This document shows positions 7,785 to 15,869 of a stretch of DNA of 63,001 nucleotides, piece after piece (within the stretch, counting starts at the first letter, position 1; every line of letters starts with the position of its first letter). The DNA comes from Palleronia marisminoris (GTDB taxonomy: Bacteria; Pseudomonadota; Alphaproteobacteria; Rhodobacterales; Rhodobacteraceae). Under the pieces are notes generated by a model. It searched no databases. It saw only the letters and a program-made list of their open reading frames with translations, and was not told the DNA's origin. The position numbers and the translations under genes were made by a program. The DNA lies in contig NZ_FWFV01000013.1 in NCBI RefSeq assembly GCF_900172315.1, positions 1 through 63,001 of the forward strand. The letters are read 5' to 3'.

Positions 7785-9680
7785 ATGCGCTCGAAACCTC
7801 TCTTGCCCGTCGCCGTGACCTTCACCCTCGCCGCCGCCCTCTGCATCGGGGCCGCAAGCCTGACGGTGACCCAGATCGAAGCACGGTCGGTTCGGGCCAT
7901 AGACGAGGCTCTGGGGGACGCCGGAATCGACTGGGCCACCGTCTCGGCCGACGGGCTGACGATCGACATGGCGGGCACCGCGCCCGACGAGGCTGCACGG
8001 TTCCGCGCCCTGAGCGTGGCGGGGCAGATCGTCGAAGGCACACGCGTGCAGGACCGGATGGATGTCGCACAACGCCAGCAGATCGCTGCGCCCCGATTTT
8101 CCATCGAGGTCCTGCGCGCCGAGGACGGGATCAGCCTGATCGGGCTCGTCCCGGCCGAGATGGATCGCCTCGCCTTCCTCGAAAGGATCGCCCGGCACGC
8201 CTTCAATACCCCGATCACCGACCTGCTTCAGACGGCAAGCTATCCCGCGCCCGAGGCGTGGGACGAAGCGCTCGACTTCGGTATCGAAGCGCTGGCCCGT
8301 TCCGAAAAGGCCAAGATTTCGATCGATGCGGATCAGGTCGAAGTCGTGACCATGGCCCAGGACGCCGAGGCGCGTCGCGCGCTCGAGGATACGCTGAACG
8401 ACCTCGCACCCGACGGCGTCGAGGTCGCGCTGAACATCACCGCACCGCGCCCGGTGATCGCGCCGTTCATCCTGCGGCTGACCCGGCAGGGCGAGACGAG
8501 CCGTTTCGACGCCTGTTCTGCGAGCACCGAAGAAGGGCGCGCGCGTATCCTCGACGCGGCCGAGCCGCTCGGGATCGACGGGGCGCGGTGCCAGATCGGT
8601 CTTGGTGTGCCCTCGCCCGAGTGGGCGGATGTGGCCACAGAAGCGATGCGGGCGATGCAGCGCGTGCCCGAGGGGACGCTCACGATCAGCGATCTTGCGA
8701 TACGCATCGACGCCGCCGCCGGCACCGAGGACTTCGGCCGGACCGTCGCCGCCCTGCGGGCAGGGTTGCCCCCGGAATTCTCGCTGACCGCCCTCGAAGC
8801 CGATGCCGAAGCGGTCGAGCCCGACGCAGGCCCGGCCGAGTTCACCGCCACGCGCAGCCCCGAAGGCGCCGTGCAACTGAGCGGTCGGGTAGGCGATGCG
8901 CTCGACCGGGCGACCGTGGCGAGCTACGGGCGCGCGCTGTTCGGCGGCGACCAGGTGAATGACGGCTTCGCACCCGAGGAAGAGGTGCCTGCGGGCTGGA
9001 CGCCGCGCCTGCTGGCCGGGCTCGACGCGCTGTCCGTCCTGAACAACGGCGCCATCCGCGTGACCGAGGAGTCGCTTAGCGTCACCGGGGTGAGCGGATC
9101 ACAGGACGGCTCGTCCCTGATCGCGGGGCGCCTGTCGAGCCGTCTCGGCGACGATGCGCGCTACGAGATCGAGGTGTCGTATGACGAGCGTCTGGACGCC
9201 TCGCTCGGGTTGCCGACGCCCGAGGAATGCGTCGCTGAAATCAACAACATCCTTCAGACGCGCCAGATCACCTTCGACCCCGGTTCGGCCACCATCGACC
9301 CGGCATCGCGCGACAGCGTGCGCGGCGTGGCCGAGATCCTCGGCAAATGCGAGAGCGTCCCGATGGAGGTCGGCGGCTATACCGACAGCCAGGGCCGTGA
9401 AGAGATGAACCGCCAACTCAGCCAGGAACGCGCCGAGGCCGTTCTGGCCGCCCTTCTGGCGCTGCGCGTGCCCGTCAGCACCCTCACCGCCATGGGCTAT
9501 GGCGAGGAAAGCCCGATCGCCGACAACGACACGCCCGAAGGGCGCGAGGCGAACCGACGTATTGAATTCAAGCTCCTGTCGGGCGAAGAAGAGGCGGCGA
9601 CGCCCGACGACGCATCCGCCGAGGATGCGGCCGAAGTCGTCGAGGACGAACAGGAAGACGAGGCCGGGACCGCCGAATGA
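7785..9680 (+). CDS. OmpA-family cell-envelope protein with large N-terminal region
   Basis: 631 aa. One N-terminal hydrophobic segment (about residues 8-28) acts as a signal or anchor. A long region of repeated, possibly BON-like alpha/beta segments follows, then an OmpA C-terminal peptidoglycan-binding domain at about 485-600 with the typical ITFDPGSATIDP, GYTDSQGREEMNRQLS and EANRRIEFKL. The tail is highly acidic (runs of Glu/Asp/Ala). Probably periplasmic and wall-attached. The next gene overlaps its stop by ATGA, suggesting a functional pair. Confidence 0.88.
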   Translation: MRSKPLLPVAVTFTLAAALCIGAASLTVTQIEARSVRAIDEALGDAGIDWATVSADGLTIDMAGTAPDEAARFRALSVAGQIVEGTRVQDRMDVAQRQQIAAPRFSIEVLRAEDGISLIGLVPAEMDRLAFLERIARHAFNTPITDLLQTASYPAPEAWDEALDFGIEALARSEKAKISIDADQVEVVTMAQDAEARRALEDTLNDLAPDGVEVALNITAPRPVIAPFILRLTRQGETSRFDACSASTEEGRARILDAAEPLGIDGARCQIGLGVPSPEWADVATEAMRAMQRVPEGTLTISDLAIRIDAAAGTEDFGRTVAALRAGLPPEFSLTALEADAEAVEPDAGPAEFTATRSPEGAVQLSGRVGDALDRATVASYGRALFGGDQVNDGFAPEEEVPAGWTPRLLAGLDALSVLNNGAIRVTEESLSVTGVSGSQDGSSLIAGRLSSRLGDDARYEIEVSYDERLDASLGLPTPEECVAEINNILQTRQITFDPGSATIDPASRDSVRGVAEILGKCESVPMEVGGYTDSQGREEMNRQLSQERAEAVLAALLALRVPVSTLTAMGYGEESPIADNDTPEGREANRRIEFKLLSGEEEAATPDDASAEDAAEVVEDEQEDEAGTAE

Positions 9681-10003
9681 ACCGCACCGAATTCGTCATC
9701 GCGACGGCCGTGATCCTGTTCGTCGCGTTCATGCTCGGGTGGTTTGCCAACTGGCTCGTCCATCGCCTCACGCGGGTCAGCCAGGCCGATCTGGGAGAGC
9801 TCGACCGGATGGCCCAGATGGTCCACGAGGCCGAAGAAAGCCGCGACCAGGCAATCGCCTACCTGCAAGAGCGCGAAGGCGAGATGATGCACCAGTTGCA
9901 TTCGGCCGAGGCCGAGCTGCGCGCCGCCATGGACGGGCTGCACCATGCCCGCGCCGAAGCCGAAGAGCTGCGCGACTACATCGAGCAGTCGAACGCGACC
10001 TGA
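9677..10003 (+). CDS. Small membrane-anchored coiled-coil protein
   Basis: 108 aa. One transmembrane helix (about residues 7-28) is followed by a strongly heptad-patterned charged helix to the C-terminus (for example HEAEESRDQAIAYLQEREGE), so a single-pass protein with a coiled coil. The ATG overlaps the OmpA-family gene stop (ATGA). No family is recognised. It may assemble with the OmpA-like protein, but that is inference from coupling only. Confidence 0.78.
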   Translation: MNRTEFVIATAVILFVAFMLGWFANWLVHRLTRVSQADLGELDRMAQMVHEAEESRDQAIAYLQEREGEMMHQLHSAEAELRAAMDGLHHARAEAEELRDYIEQSNAT

Positions 10004-10026
10004 GCTTCGGTCCCGAATTCCCCAAA

Positions 10027-10467
10027 CTACCAGCGGTCGAGGGCGTCCTCGTCCTCGGCCTTGGCCTCGACCCAGGCCTCGCCCGCGGACGTCACTTCCT
10101 TCTTCCAGAAGGGTGCGCGGGATTTGAGGTAATCCATCAGGAACTCGGCCGCCGCGAAGGCGTCGGCGCGATGCGGCGCGGCGGTGGCGACCATCATGAT
10201 GGGCGCGCCGGGCGCGAGGCGACCGTAGCGATGTATGACCAGCGCGTCTGACAGCGACCAGCGGCGGATGGCTTCGGATGCAATGCCCTCGATCGCCGTG
10301 GTCGTCATGCCGGGATAGTGCTCGATCTCGAGGTGGCTCAGATCGCCGGTATCGTCGCGGACGAGGCCCGAGAAGGTCACGACGGCGCCGGCATCGCGGC
10401 GCCCATGGGCGAACCCGGCCAGTTCGCCGCCCATGTCAAAGGGCTCTTCCTGGACCCGGACCTGCAT
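10027..10467 (-). CDS. moaE: MoaE, molybdopterin synthase catalytic subunit
   Basis: 146 aa. With MoaD it inserts sulfur into precursor Z (cPMP) to make molybdopterin. Family features are GAVVTFSGLVRD near residue 27, EHYPGMT near 50, HRYGRLAPGA near 80 and the catalytic Lys in APFWKKE near 118. Its start is coupled to the moaD stop (TGATG). The cofactor would serve MsrP, among other molybdoenzymes. Confidence 0.95.
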   Translation of the reverse strand: MQVRVQEEPFDMGGELAGFAHGRRDAGAVVTFSGLVRDDTGDLSHLEIEHYPGMTTTAIEGIASEAIRRWSLSDALVIHRYGRLAPGAPIMMVATAAPHRADAFAAAEFLMDYLKSRAPFWKKEVTSAGEAWVEAKAEDEDALDRW

Positions 10468-10718
10468 CAGCCGCCCGTCATCGGGGGAAAGAACGCGACC
10501 TCGCGGGCACCCGCCAGGGGCGCGTCGAAATCGGTCAACTGCTGGTCCACGGCCACGCGCAATGCGGTTGGATCGGCGAAGGCAGCCTCGTATCTTGCCT
10601 CGCGCGCCGTGAGTTCTGCGACGAGGTCGGCAACGGTTTCGGCCTGGGTCTCGACCCGCTCGCGCGGCAGGCCGATGCGTTCGCGGACCCACGCGAAGTA
10701 AAGGACATCGACGCTCAT
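10467..10718 (-). CDS. moaD: MoaD, molybdopterin synthase sulfur carrier subunit
   Basis: 83 aa, ubiquitin-like sulfur carrier. The C-terminus ends in Gly-Gly (PPMTGG), which is thiocarboxylated and donates sulfur inside MoaE. The ATG at 10718 overlaps the pgsA stop by ATGA; the extra upstream codons in this frame lie inside pgsA and are rejected. The order pgsA-moaD-moaE on one transcript is seen in related genomes, to my knowledge. Confidence 0.95.
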   Translation of the reverse strand: MSVDVLYFAWVRERIGLPRERVETQAETVADLVAELTAREARYEAAFADPTALRVAVDQQLTDFDAPLAGAREVAFFPPMTGG

Positions 10719-11380
10719 GCCGGATCCTTCAGGAAAGGCAGCGCCTTGCGGAAGTAGTCCCAGCCGGTGATCAGCGTCAGCGCCGCCGCGATCCAAAGAA
10801 GCGTCACGCCCAGCACTCCGGCGATGTCTCGCAGCTGGGCAAGCCAGAGCAGCCCGACCTCGTCCGCGATCTGGCCGTTCAGGATGCCTTGCGTGGTCGC
10901 CTCATCCATCCCGGCAGAGCGGTCGAGCATGTGGTAAAGGAAGATGTCGCGCGAAAAGAGCACCGCGATCGCGACCATCTGCGCCGTCGTCTTCCACTTG
11001 GCGAGCTTGGTCACCGACAGGAGCTTGGCCTGAGCCCCCAGGAATTCGCGCAGGCCCGAGACGAAGACCTCGCGGAAGACGATGAAGGTCGCGGGCAGCA
11101 CCAGCCAGGGCGACATCGACGAATATCCGACGATCACCAGCAGCGCGATGATGACCATGGCCTTGTCGGCGATAGGGTCGAGCATGGCGCCGAAGCGGCT
11201 TTCCTGTTTCCAGGATCGGGCGATGAAGCCGTCGATCCAGTCGGTCGCCGCCGCCGCCACGAAGAGCAGCAAGGCGAACCAGTCGGCCCAGGGCCGCGTG
11301 AAGTAAAGGAAAGCGACCGCGACGCCGGGGGCGGCGAGCAATCGCAGGACGGTCAGGATGTTGGGCAGGTTCCAGCGCAT
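10715..11380 (-). CDS. pgsA: PgsA, CDP-diacylglycerol-glycerol-3-phosphate 3-phosphatidyltransferase
   Basis: 221 aa, membrane enzyme making phosphatidylglycerophosphate. The CDP-alcohol phosphatidyltransferase signature is present: DWIDGFIAR, then GAMLDPIADK (D-G-x2-A-R-x8-G-x3-D-x3-D), at about residues 47-73. N-terminal MRWNLPNILTVLRL is typical. It is the first gene of pgsA-moaD-moaE. About 80 bp separate it from the end of tonB upstream, which reads the same way, so read-through from the tonB operon is possible. Confidence 0.95.
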   Translation of the reverse strand: MRWNLPNILTVLRLLAAPGVAVAFLYFTRPWADWFALLLFVAAAATDWIDGFIARSWKQESRFGAMLDPIADKAMVIIALLVIVGYSSMSPWLVLPATFIVFREVFVSGLREFLGAQAKLLSVTKLAKWKTTAQMVAIAVLFSRDIFLYHMLDRSAGMDEATTQGILNGQIADEVGLLWLAQLRDIAGVLGVTLLWIAAALTLITGWDYFRKALPFLKDPA

Positions 11381-11460
11381 GGACGTGACATAAGGCTCGG
11401 GCCGGGGCCGGAAAGCCCCGAAGTACCGGGATCACGGCCATGAGAGGGAACGCGGACCGC

Positions 11461-12504
11461 TCAGCGGCCCGCGATGGTGATGGAAAAACTGCGCTGCGCG
11501 CCCGGCGGAGGTGCCGGGAACGGGGCGGCCCGACGGACAAGTTGCACCGCCGCCCGGTCCAGCGCGGCAGAGCCCGAAGAGCGCGCGATGCCGACATTGG
11601 CCAGCCCGCCCGATCCGGCGACCGCGAAGGATATCACGGCACTGCCGGCCGCACGGACCGAGGGGCGCGGCACGCGAGACAGGCGGCTCATGACTTGCCC
11701 GGGATAGTTCGACGCGGCCGCGTTGCCGGCCTGGCTCGCCTGGCGCTGGCCGGTCGCGCCGCTGGCGTTGCCGCCGGTATCCTGCTGCGATCCGGCGCGT
11801 TCGGACCGATCGGAGTTGCCCTGCTGCGTCGCCGTCGGCTGGGCTTGCGCCTGCCGCGTGGGCGTCGGCTGTTGCCGCTGTGGCTCGGGCTGCGGGGGCG
11901 GGTCGGGGCGGCGGTGTCTAGCCTCGAACGCTTCGCTCCGGGTCGGAGGGCGTCGCGACGACACGACCACCCCGGGAGGAAGCTCTTCGCCCGTGATCGT
12001 CTCGGGCCGCGAAGGTTCGACCGGCTCGGGCGGGGCGGCCTGGACCGGCGCGACAGGGTCCGGAGCATCGGCAGTGACGACATCGGGCATCGCCGGAAGC
12101 GTCGGGTCGGCCGTTTGAACCGGGACCGCCTGCACAGGCGTCGGTGGTGTCGGCGCTTCCTGCGGCACGGCCTCGGTCGGCTCGGCGGGCTGGGCCGGCG
12201 TGGGATCGGTCGGTTGGGCATCGCTGGTCGGCTCGGGCGGCGTGGCTTCGACCGGCTCCGTCGGTTCGGCTGCCTCGGTCGGCTCGACCGGGTCCGCCGC
12301 CTGCACGGTCTCGGTCGGCTCGGCCACCTCGGTGCCCGCGGCGAGGTCGGCAAAGCTCGACCCCAGCTGCGAGGGCGCTGCCGAGCCTCCGCCGGCAATC
12401 TCGACCGGGGCGGACCTGACGCCCATCACGAGGCCTGCGGCCAATGCCATGACCGACAGGGCCGTCGCCGTGGTCTTGGCCCGGATCGAGGACGGGATCG
12501 TCAT
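11461..12504 (-). CDS. tonB: TonB-family energy-transducing protein
   Basis: 347 aa. A short cytoplasmic N-terminus and one membrane helix (about residues 12-30) are followed by a very long Pro/Glu/Thr/Ala-rich periplasmic spacer (about 60-230) and a C-terminal TonB/TolA-like domain from about 255 (SNYPGQVMSRLSRVP, then AVISFAVAGSGGLANVGIARSSGS). The spacer is unusually rich in repeated E-P-T units. It is last in an operon with a periplasmic protein, ExbB and two ExbD proteins, and starts by ATGA overlap with the second exbD. No TonB-dependent receptor is in the window. Confidence 0.88.
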   Translation of the reverse strand: MTIPSSIRAKTTATALSVMALAAGLVMGVRSAPVEIAGGGSAAPSQLGSSFADLAAGTEVAEPTETVQAADPVEPTEAAEPTEPVEATPPEPTSDAQPTDPTPAQPAEPTEAVPQEAPTPPTPVQAVPVQTADPTLPAMPDVVTADAPDPVAPVQAAPPEPVEPSRPETITGEELPPGVVVSSRRPPTRSEAFEARHRRPDPPPQPEPQRQQPTPTRQAQAQPTATQQGNSDRSERAGSQQDTGGNASGATGQRQASQAGNAAASNYPGQVMSRLSRVPRPSVRAAGSAVISFAVAGSGGLANVGIARSSGSAALDRAAVQLVRRAAPFPAPPPGAQRSFSITIAGR

Positions 12505-12887
12505 TCGAGGCCCCTCTCGGTCACGATGCGGATGCTTTCGGCGCCGGCGCCGCGCAGTTCGGCGGCAATCCCCACCAGCGTTCTGGCGTCCAATTCGCGA
12601 TCGGGAACGATGCGGATCGCCTCGCGCATTTCCTCGGGCAAGGTCCCGGCGAAGGCGGTGGCTGATTGAACCGGCTCGCCGTGAAATTCCATCGTGCCGT
12701 CGGCCCGAATGATGAGCGTGTCGGGCGGCGCCCGCCCCTCGAGCTCGGCGGTCCGCACGAGCGACAGGTCGCTCGCCAACGGCGGCGCGACCTGTCCGGC
12801 CACCAGGAAGAAGATGAGCATCAGGAACACGACGTTGATGAGCGCGATCGTGGGTTCCCCCCCCGATTTGCGAGGTTTGCGAGCCAT
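12501..12887 (-). CDS. Second ExbD-like protein, transmembrane Asp replaced by Asn
   Basis: 128 aa, ExbD/TolR topology: short basic N-terminus, one membrane helix (about residues 15-35) and a periplasmic domain. Where ExbD/TolR proteins have a proton-carrying Asp near the start of the helix, this one reads ALINVVFLMLIFFLV: the codon is AAC (Asn). The rest of the helix is well conserved. It is coupled to the upstream exbD (TGATG) and to tonB (ATGA). If it pairs with the Asp-bearing ExbD, the dimer would be asymmetric. A non-functional copy is the alternative, but intact coupling and frame argue for use. Confidence 0.85.
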   Translation of the reverse strand: MARKPRKSGGEPTIALINVVFLMLIFFLVAGQVAPPLASDLSLVRTAELEGRAPPDTLIIRADGTMEFHGEPVQSATAFAGTLPEEMREAIRIVPDRELDARTLVGIAAELRGAGAESIRIVTERGLE

Positions 12888-13273
12888 CAGCTTCCCCCGA
12901 GCACCTGGGGCGCCACGTTCGGCACCCCGCGCAGCACGCCCAGAAGGTCGGTCAGCCGTTGCGCCGTCACCCCCTCGGCCAGCGAGACGAGCAGGGTGCG
13001 CGGAGTCTCATCCTCACCGGCATTTGCCAAGGCGTCGCCGAGGCCGTCCAGCGCGTAGCTGTCGCCGTTCAGGCTGACGTCGTCCTCGGCCAGCCGCAGG
13101 AACAGGGGCGCGGCGTCGGACGCTGCCCCGGTGCCGGCGGCCGCCGCGGCCAGCTCGACCTCCGCAAAACGGGTGAAGGTCGAGGTCAGCATGAAGAACA
13201 ACAACAGCAGGAAGATCACGTCGATCAGCGACGTCAGCGACATGGCGCGCCGGCGGCGGCCCCGCCTAAGCAT
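12887..13273 (-). CDS. exbD: ExbD biopolymer transport protein with canonical Asp
   Basis: 128 aa. A strongly basic N-terminus (RRGRRRR) precedes a membrane helix that starts SLIDVIFLLLLFFML, with the conserved Asp at about residue 18; a periplasmic domain follows. It transmits proton-motive force with ExbB to TonB. The ATG at 13273 overlaps the exbB end by 8 bp; the longer open frame upstream is inside exbB and lacks support. It is the first of two tandem exbD genes. Confidence 0.92.
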   Translation of the reverse strand: MLRRGRRRRAMSLTSLIDVIFLLLLFFMLTSTFTRFAEVELAAAAAGTGAASDAAPLFLRLAEDDVSLNGDSYALDGLGDALANAGEDETPRTLLVSLAEGVTAQRLTDLLGVLRGVPNVAPQVLGGS

Positions 13274-13925
13274 GCGCAGGCGTGGCGGTGCCGACGCGGT
13301 CGCTCGACTGCCCGCCCATCGGCGCATGAATGGTGGAGATCGCCCGCTCGGCCAGCACGCGCTCGCCGTCGAGACGGCTTTCGAACATCGACAGGATGGC
13401 CGAAGTCGGCATGGCGACGGCCAGACCCACCGCGGTCGTCAGCAGGGCCACCCAGATGCCGCCCGCAAGGATCGACGGATCGACCTGCGCCCCGGCGTCC
13501 TGCAGGGCCTGGAAGGCCTCGATCATGCCCAGAACGGTGCCGAAGAGGCCAATGAGCGGCGCAAGCTGCGCGACCATGTCGAGGAATCGCAGGCCCCGTT
13601 CGAGCTTGGCGAAGCGCGACTCTGCCTCGGCGGTCAAACGCGCCAATGTCTCGGGGCCCGGAGGGGCCGACACCGCCATGTCCACGACGGGCGCCAGGTA
13701 CGAGCGCGAGCGGTCCAGCGAGCGGCGTGCCTCGGTCCGGTCACCCCGGTCCCATGCGGCGACGGCATCCCGAAGCGCACGGTGGCGGCCGACGCCAGCA
13801 GCGGTGAACTGCCAGAACTTGTAGAGCACCACGGCCAGCGTCACCACGGCGATCACCATCAGCAGCACGACGACCGGGCCGCCGATATCCGCGACCCGCG
13901 AGATCGGATCGAGCAACATGTTCAT
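13266..13925 (-). CDS. exbB: ExbB/MotA/TolQ-family proton channel protein
   Basis: 219 aa with three membrane helices (about residues 15-35, 110-135, 150-175). The second helix carries the conserved APLIGLFGTVLGMI. In the third helix the family usually reads G-x-x-E-A-L-x-x-T-A; here it is GIWVALLTTAVGL, with Val at the expected pore Glu (codon GTG). The channel Thr residues are kept. The start ATG (13925) overlaps the stop of the upstream periplasmic gene (ATGA); a second ATG lies two codons in. Confidence 0.9.
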   Translation of the reverse strand: MNMLLDPISRVADIGGPVVVLLMVIAVVTLAVVLYKFWQFTAAGVGRHRALRDAVAAWDRGDRTEARRSLDRSRSYLAPVVDMAVSAPPGPETLARLTAEAESRFAKLERGLRFLDMVAQLAPLIGLFGTVLGMIEAFQALQDAGAQVDPSILAGGIWVALLTTAVGLAVAMPTSAILSMFESRLDGERVLAERAISTIHAPMGGQSSDRVGTATPAHA

Positions 13926-14371
13926 CCCAGAACCTCGATATCCGTACGGCTGTCGAGGATCAGGCCCGTGGTGCAGGCGGCGTCGCCCAACTCGCCGGCT
14001 TCGCAGGTACTTGCGCCGTTGAAGAGGATGCGGCCGAACCCGTCGCAGGCTTTGCCCGGGATCGTGAACTGGCGAACGCGCGGCCGGCCTTCGGGCAATT
14101 CGCCGAAGTCGAACAACGTCAGGCGCTCGACCTGGCCGTCCGTGTCGAAAAGCACCGTCTCGAACACGGCCTTGGCGATCTCGGCGTCGTGGCCGTTCTC
14201 GATCAGGAAGCTCATGGTGCAGCCGCCGGATTCCGCGGTTGTGGCGGCGTTCAATTCGATGGACAGGCCCGCGGGGGTGGCGGCGTCAACCTCCTCAGCG
14301 TCGTCCTGTGCCTGCGCCTGAGCGCCAAATGCAACCGCGAGCGCGGCCGCCGTGACGGTGAGTTTGAACAT
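13922..14371 (-). CDS. Periplasmic protein leading the tonB-exbBD operon
   Basis: 149 aa with a Sec signal peptide (residues 1-20, ending AQAQAQ) and a mature domain with four Cys residues that could form disulfides (GGCTM, GKACDG, TCEAG, AACTT). No named family is recognised. The ATG is preceded by GGAAGAG. It is the first gene of the operon and overlaps exbB by ATGA, so it is made with the motor; a role as an accessory or ligand-binding partner is only inference. Confidence 0.78.
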   Translation of the reverse strand: MFKLTVTAAALAVAFGAQAQAQDDAEEVDAATPAGLSIELNAATTAESGGCTMSFLIENGHDAEIAKAVFETVLFDTDGQVERLTLFDFGELPEGRPRVRQFTIPGKACDGFGRILFNGASTCEAGELGDAACTTGLILDSRTDIEVLG

Positions 14372-14509
14372 GTCTCGACTCTTCCTAGTGCCCGGATGGT
14401 TCCCCCTCTTCCACCGAAACGCAGGGTAGTCAACAAATTCAGTCAGGAAATATGACAGGAGGCTGGCAAGGGGCCAGGAGCCCGTAAAGTGGACGCCCGG
14501 CGCGGTCGA

Positions 14510-15146
14510 TCACTCGGCGGCGAGGACGTCGGCAACGTTCAGCAGGTCGATGTAGGCGATCTTCTCGATTACACCGGCATCGTCCATCCGCTCGAGATTC
14601 ACGAGGTAGATGCGCTTGAATGGGGCCGGGTTGTCCGGGAATTTGGCCGTGCCCTGCCCGCCGTCACGCTCGATGATCAGCGCGCGTGCGCCTTCTATGA
14701 TGTTGAAGGCGCCGATGGCGTGAGAGGCATCCTCGATGCAGGTAGTAGCGCACCGTAACGGACCATTCTGCGGTGTTCGCTCGGTCGCGACGACTTGTTG
14801 GACGACGCCCTTGGCGCTCACCTGGATCAGGTAGGCCGAACTCGTCGCCGGGCCAACAGGTGACACCCACAGGCTGGATCAATTCGGTGTCGAAATCAGC
14901 GACGGTCAGGTAGCGGGTGTCCGTTGCCTCGTCGACGATCGGGAAGGGCACGACGCGGTTCGGGTCCGCCAGGAACGTCGTCTCGCGCTCGGCGACTGCG
15001 CCGCCCTCCCAGTCCAGCGTCAAATGGAACATCAGCAACGCGTCGCCCGAGTTGTTCTTGGCGCCGAAGCCGTTGTCGGTGAGGGCGAGGGAAGAGGAAG
15101 AGGTCAGCTGGGCGAAGTTTGGATGACGGTCGAACGAAAGCTCCCG
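14510..15146 (-). pseudogene. Decayed gene: N-terminus lost and one frameshift
   Basis: Protein-like sequence is spread over two frames. From about 15146 to about 14850 one frame reads ELSFDRHPNFAQLTSSSS and later FHLTLDWEGG and VVPFPIVDEATD. From about 14866 to 14510 a second frame reads SAYLIQVSAKGVVQQVV, then GPLRCATTCIED and RIYLVNLERMDD, ending in a stop. The first frame turns into Arg-rich nonsense past the switch. Upstream it begins right after a TAA with no ATG and no signal peptide. The family is unknown. A sequencing error could explain the frameshift but not the missing start. Confidence 0.6.
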
Positions 15147-15200
15147 TTAAGGCCGGGGTGATATGACGTGCGCCACGGTGATGGATGAGACTTTCAGCCC

Positions 15201-15860
15201 ATGACAGCAGCGGCGGCAATGCAGATGCCCACGACCGAAGATACCGGCACGATCGCGTGGTATGATCGCAACGCGGATCTCTATGCCGAGACACATGCTC
15301 GCGGCGGAGCGGACGCGGACCTCGCGGCGTTCATCGCGCTGATCACGCCCGAGCGCGGGCCGATCCTCGACTGGGGATCAGGTCCCGGCAATACTGCGGC
15401 CATTCTCGCGTCGAGGGGCTTCGTCGCCGACGCGACCGATGCATCGCCGCGCATGGCCGAGCTTGCAGCGGGGATGGGCATTCGTACCAGGCTCGAACCG
15501 TTCGACGCCCTCGCCCCGATCCCGAAATACCAGGGGGTCTGGTCCAATTTCGGCCTTCAGCATGTGCCGATAGAACACCTCCCCGACCTCGTGGGCCTTG
15601 CCAATGCGGCGCTCCTGCCGAACGGCGTTCTGCATCTGGGGCTGACCACGGGCCGCGAACGGATGGGTTTCGCCGAGGGAACATGGCGCGACGATGCCGG
15701 CGTGCTGTCGACTCATGTCGCGCCCGAAACCGCGGCTCGGATCGTCCAAAATGCGGGGCTGATCCTGCTGGCGCAGCGCGTCGGATCTTTCCGCATGATC
15801 GTCACCGGCGAGATGGCCTTCTTCACCATCATTCTTGCTCGCAAGCCGGCCGAAGGCTGA
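15201..15860 (+). CDS. Class I SAM-dependent methyltransferase, substrate unknown
   Basis: 219 aa. The SAM-binding motif I is LDWGSGPGNTAAIL at about 56-69, followed by an acidic post-I region (DATDASPRMAEL) and motif LQHVPIEHLPDLV typical of UbiE/small-molecule methyltransferases. Three in-frame ATGs (15201, 15219, 15225) compete and none has a strong ribosome site, so the first 8 residues are uncertain. It ends 10 bp from the uvrC stop, tail to tail, and lies beside the decayed gene. Confidence 0.82.
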   Translation: MTAAAAMQMPTTEDTGTIAWYDRNADLYAETHARGGADADLAAFIALITPERGPILDWGSGPGNTAAILASRGFVADATDASPRMAELAAGMGIRTRLEPFDALAPIPKYQGVWSNFGLQHVPIEHLPDLVGLANAALLPNGVLHLGLTTGRERMGFAEGTWRDDAGVLSTHVAPETAARIVQNAGLILLAQRVGSFRMIVTGEMAFFTIILARKPAEG

Positions 15861-15869
15861 ACCGAGACC

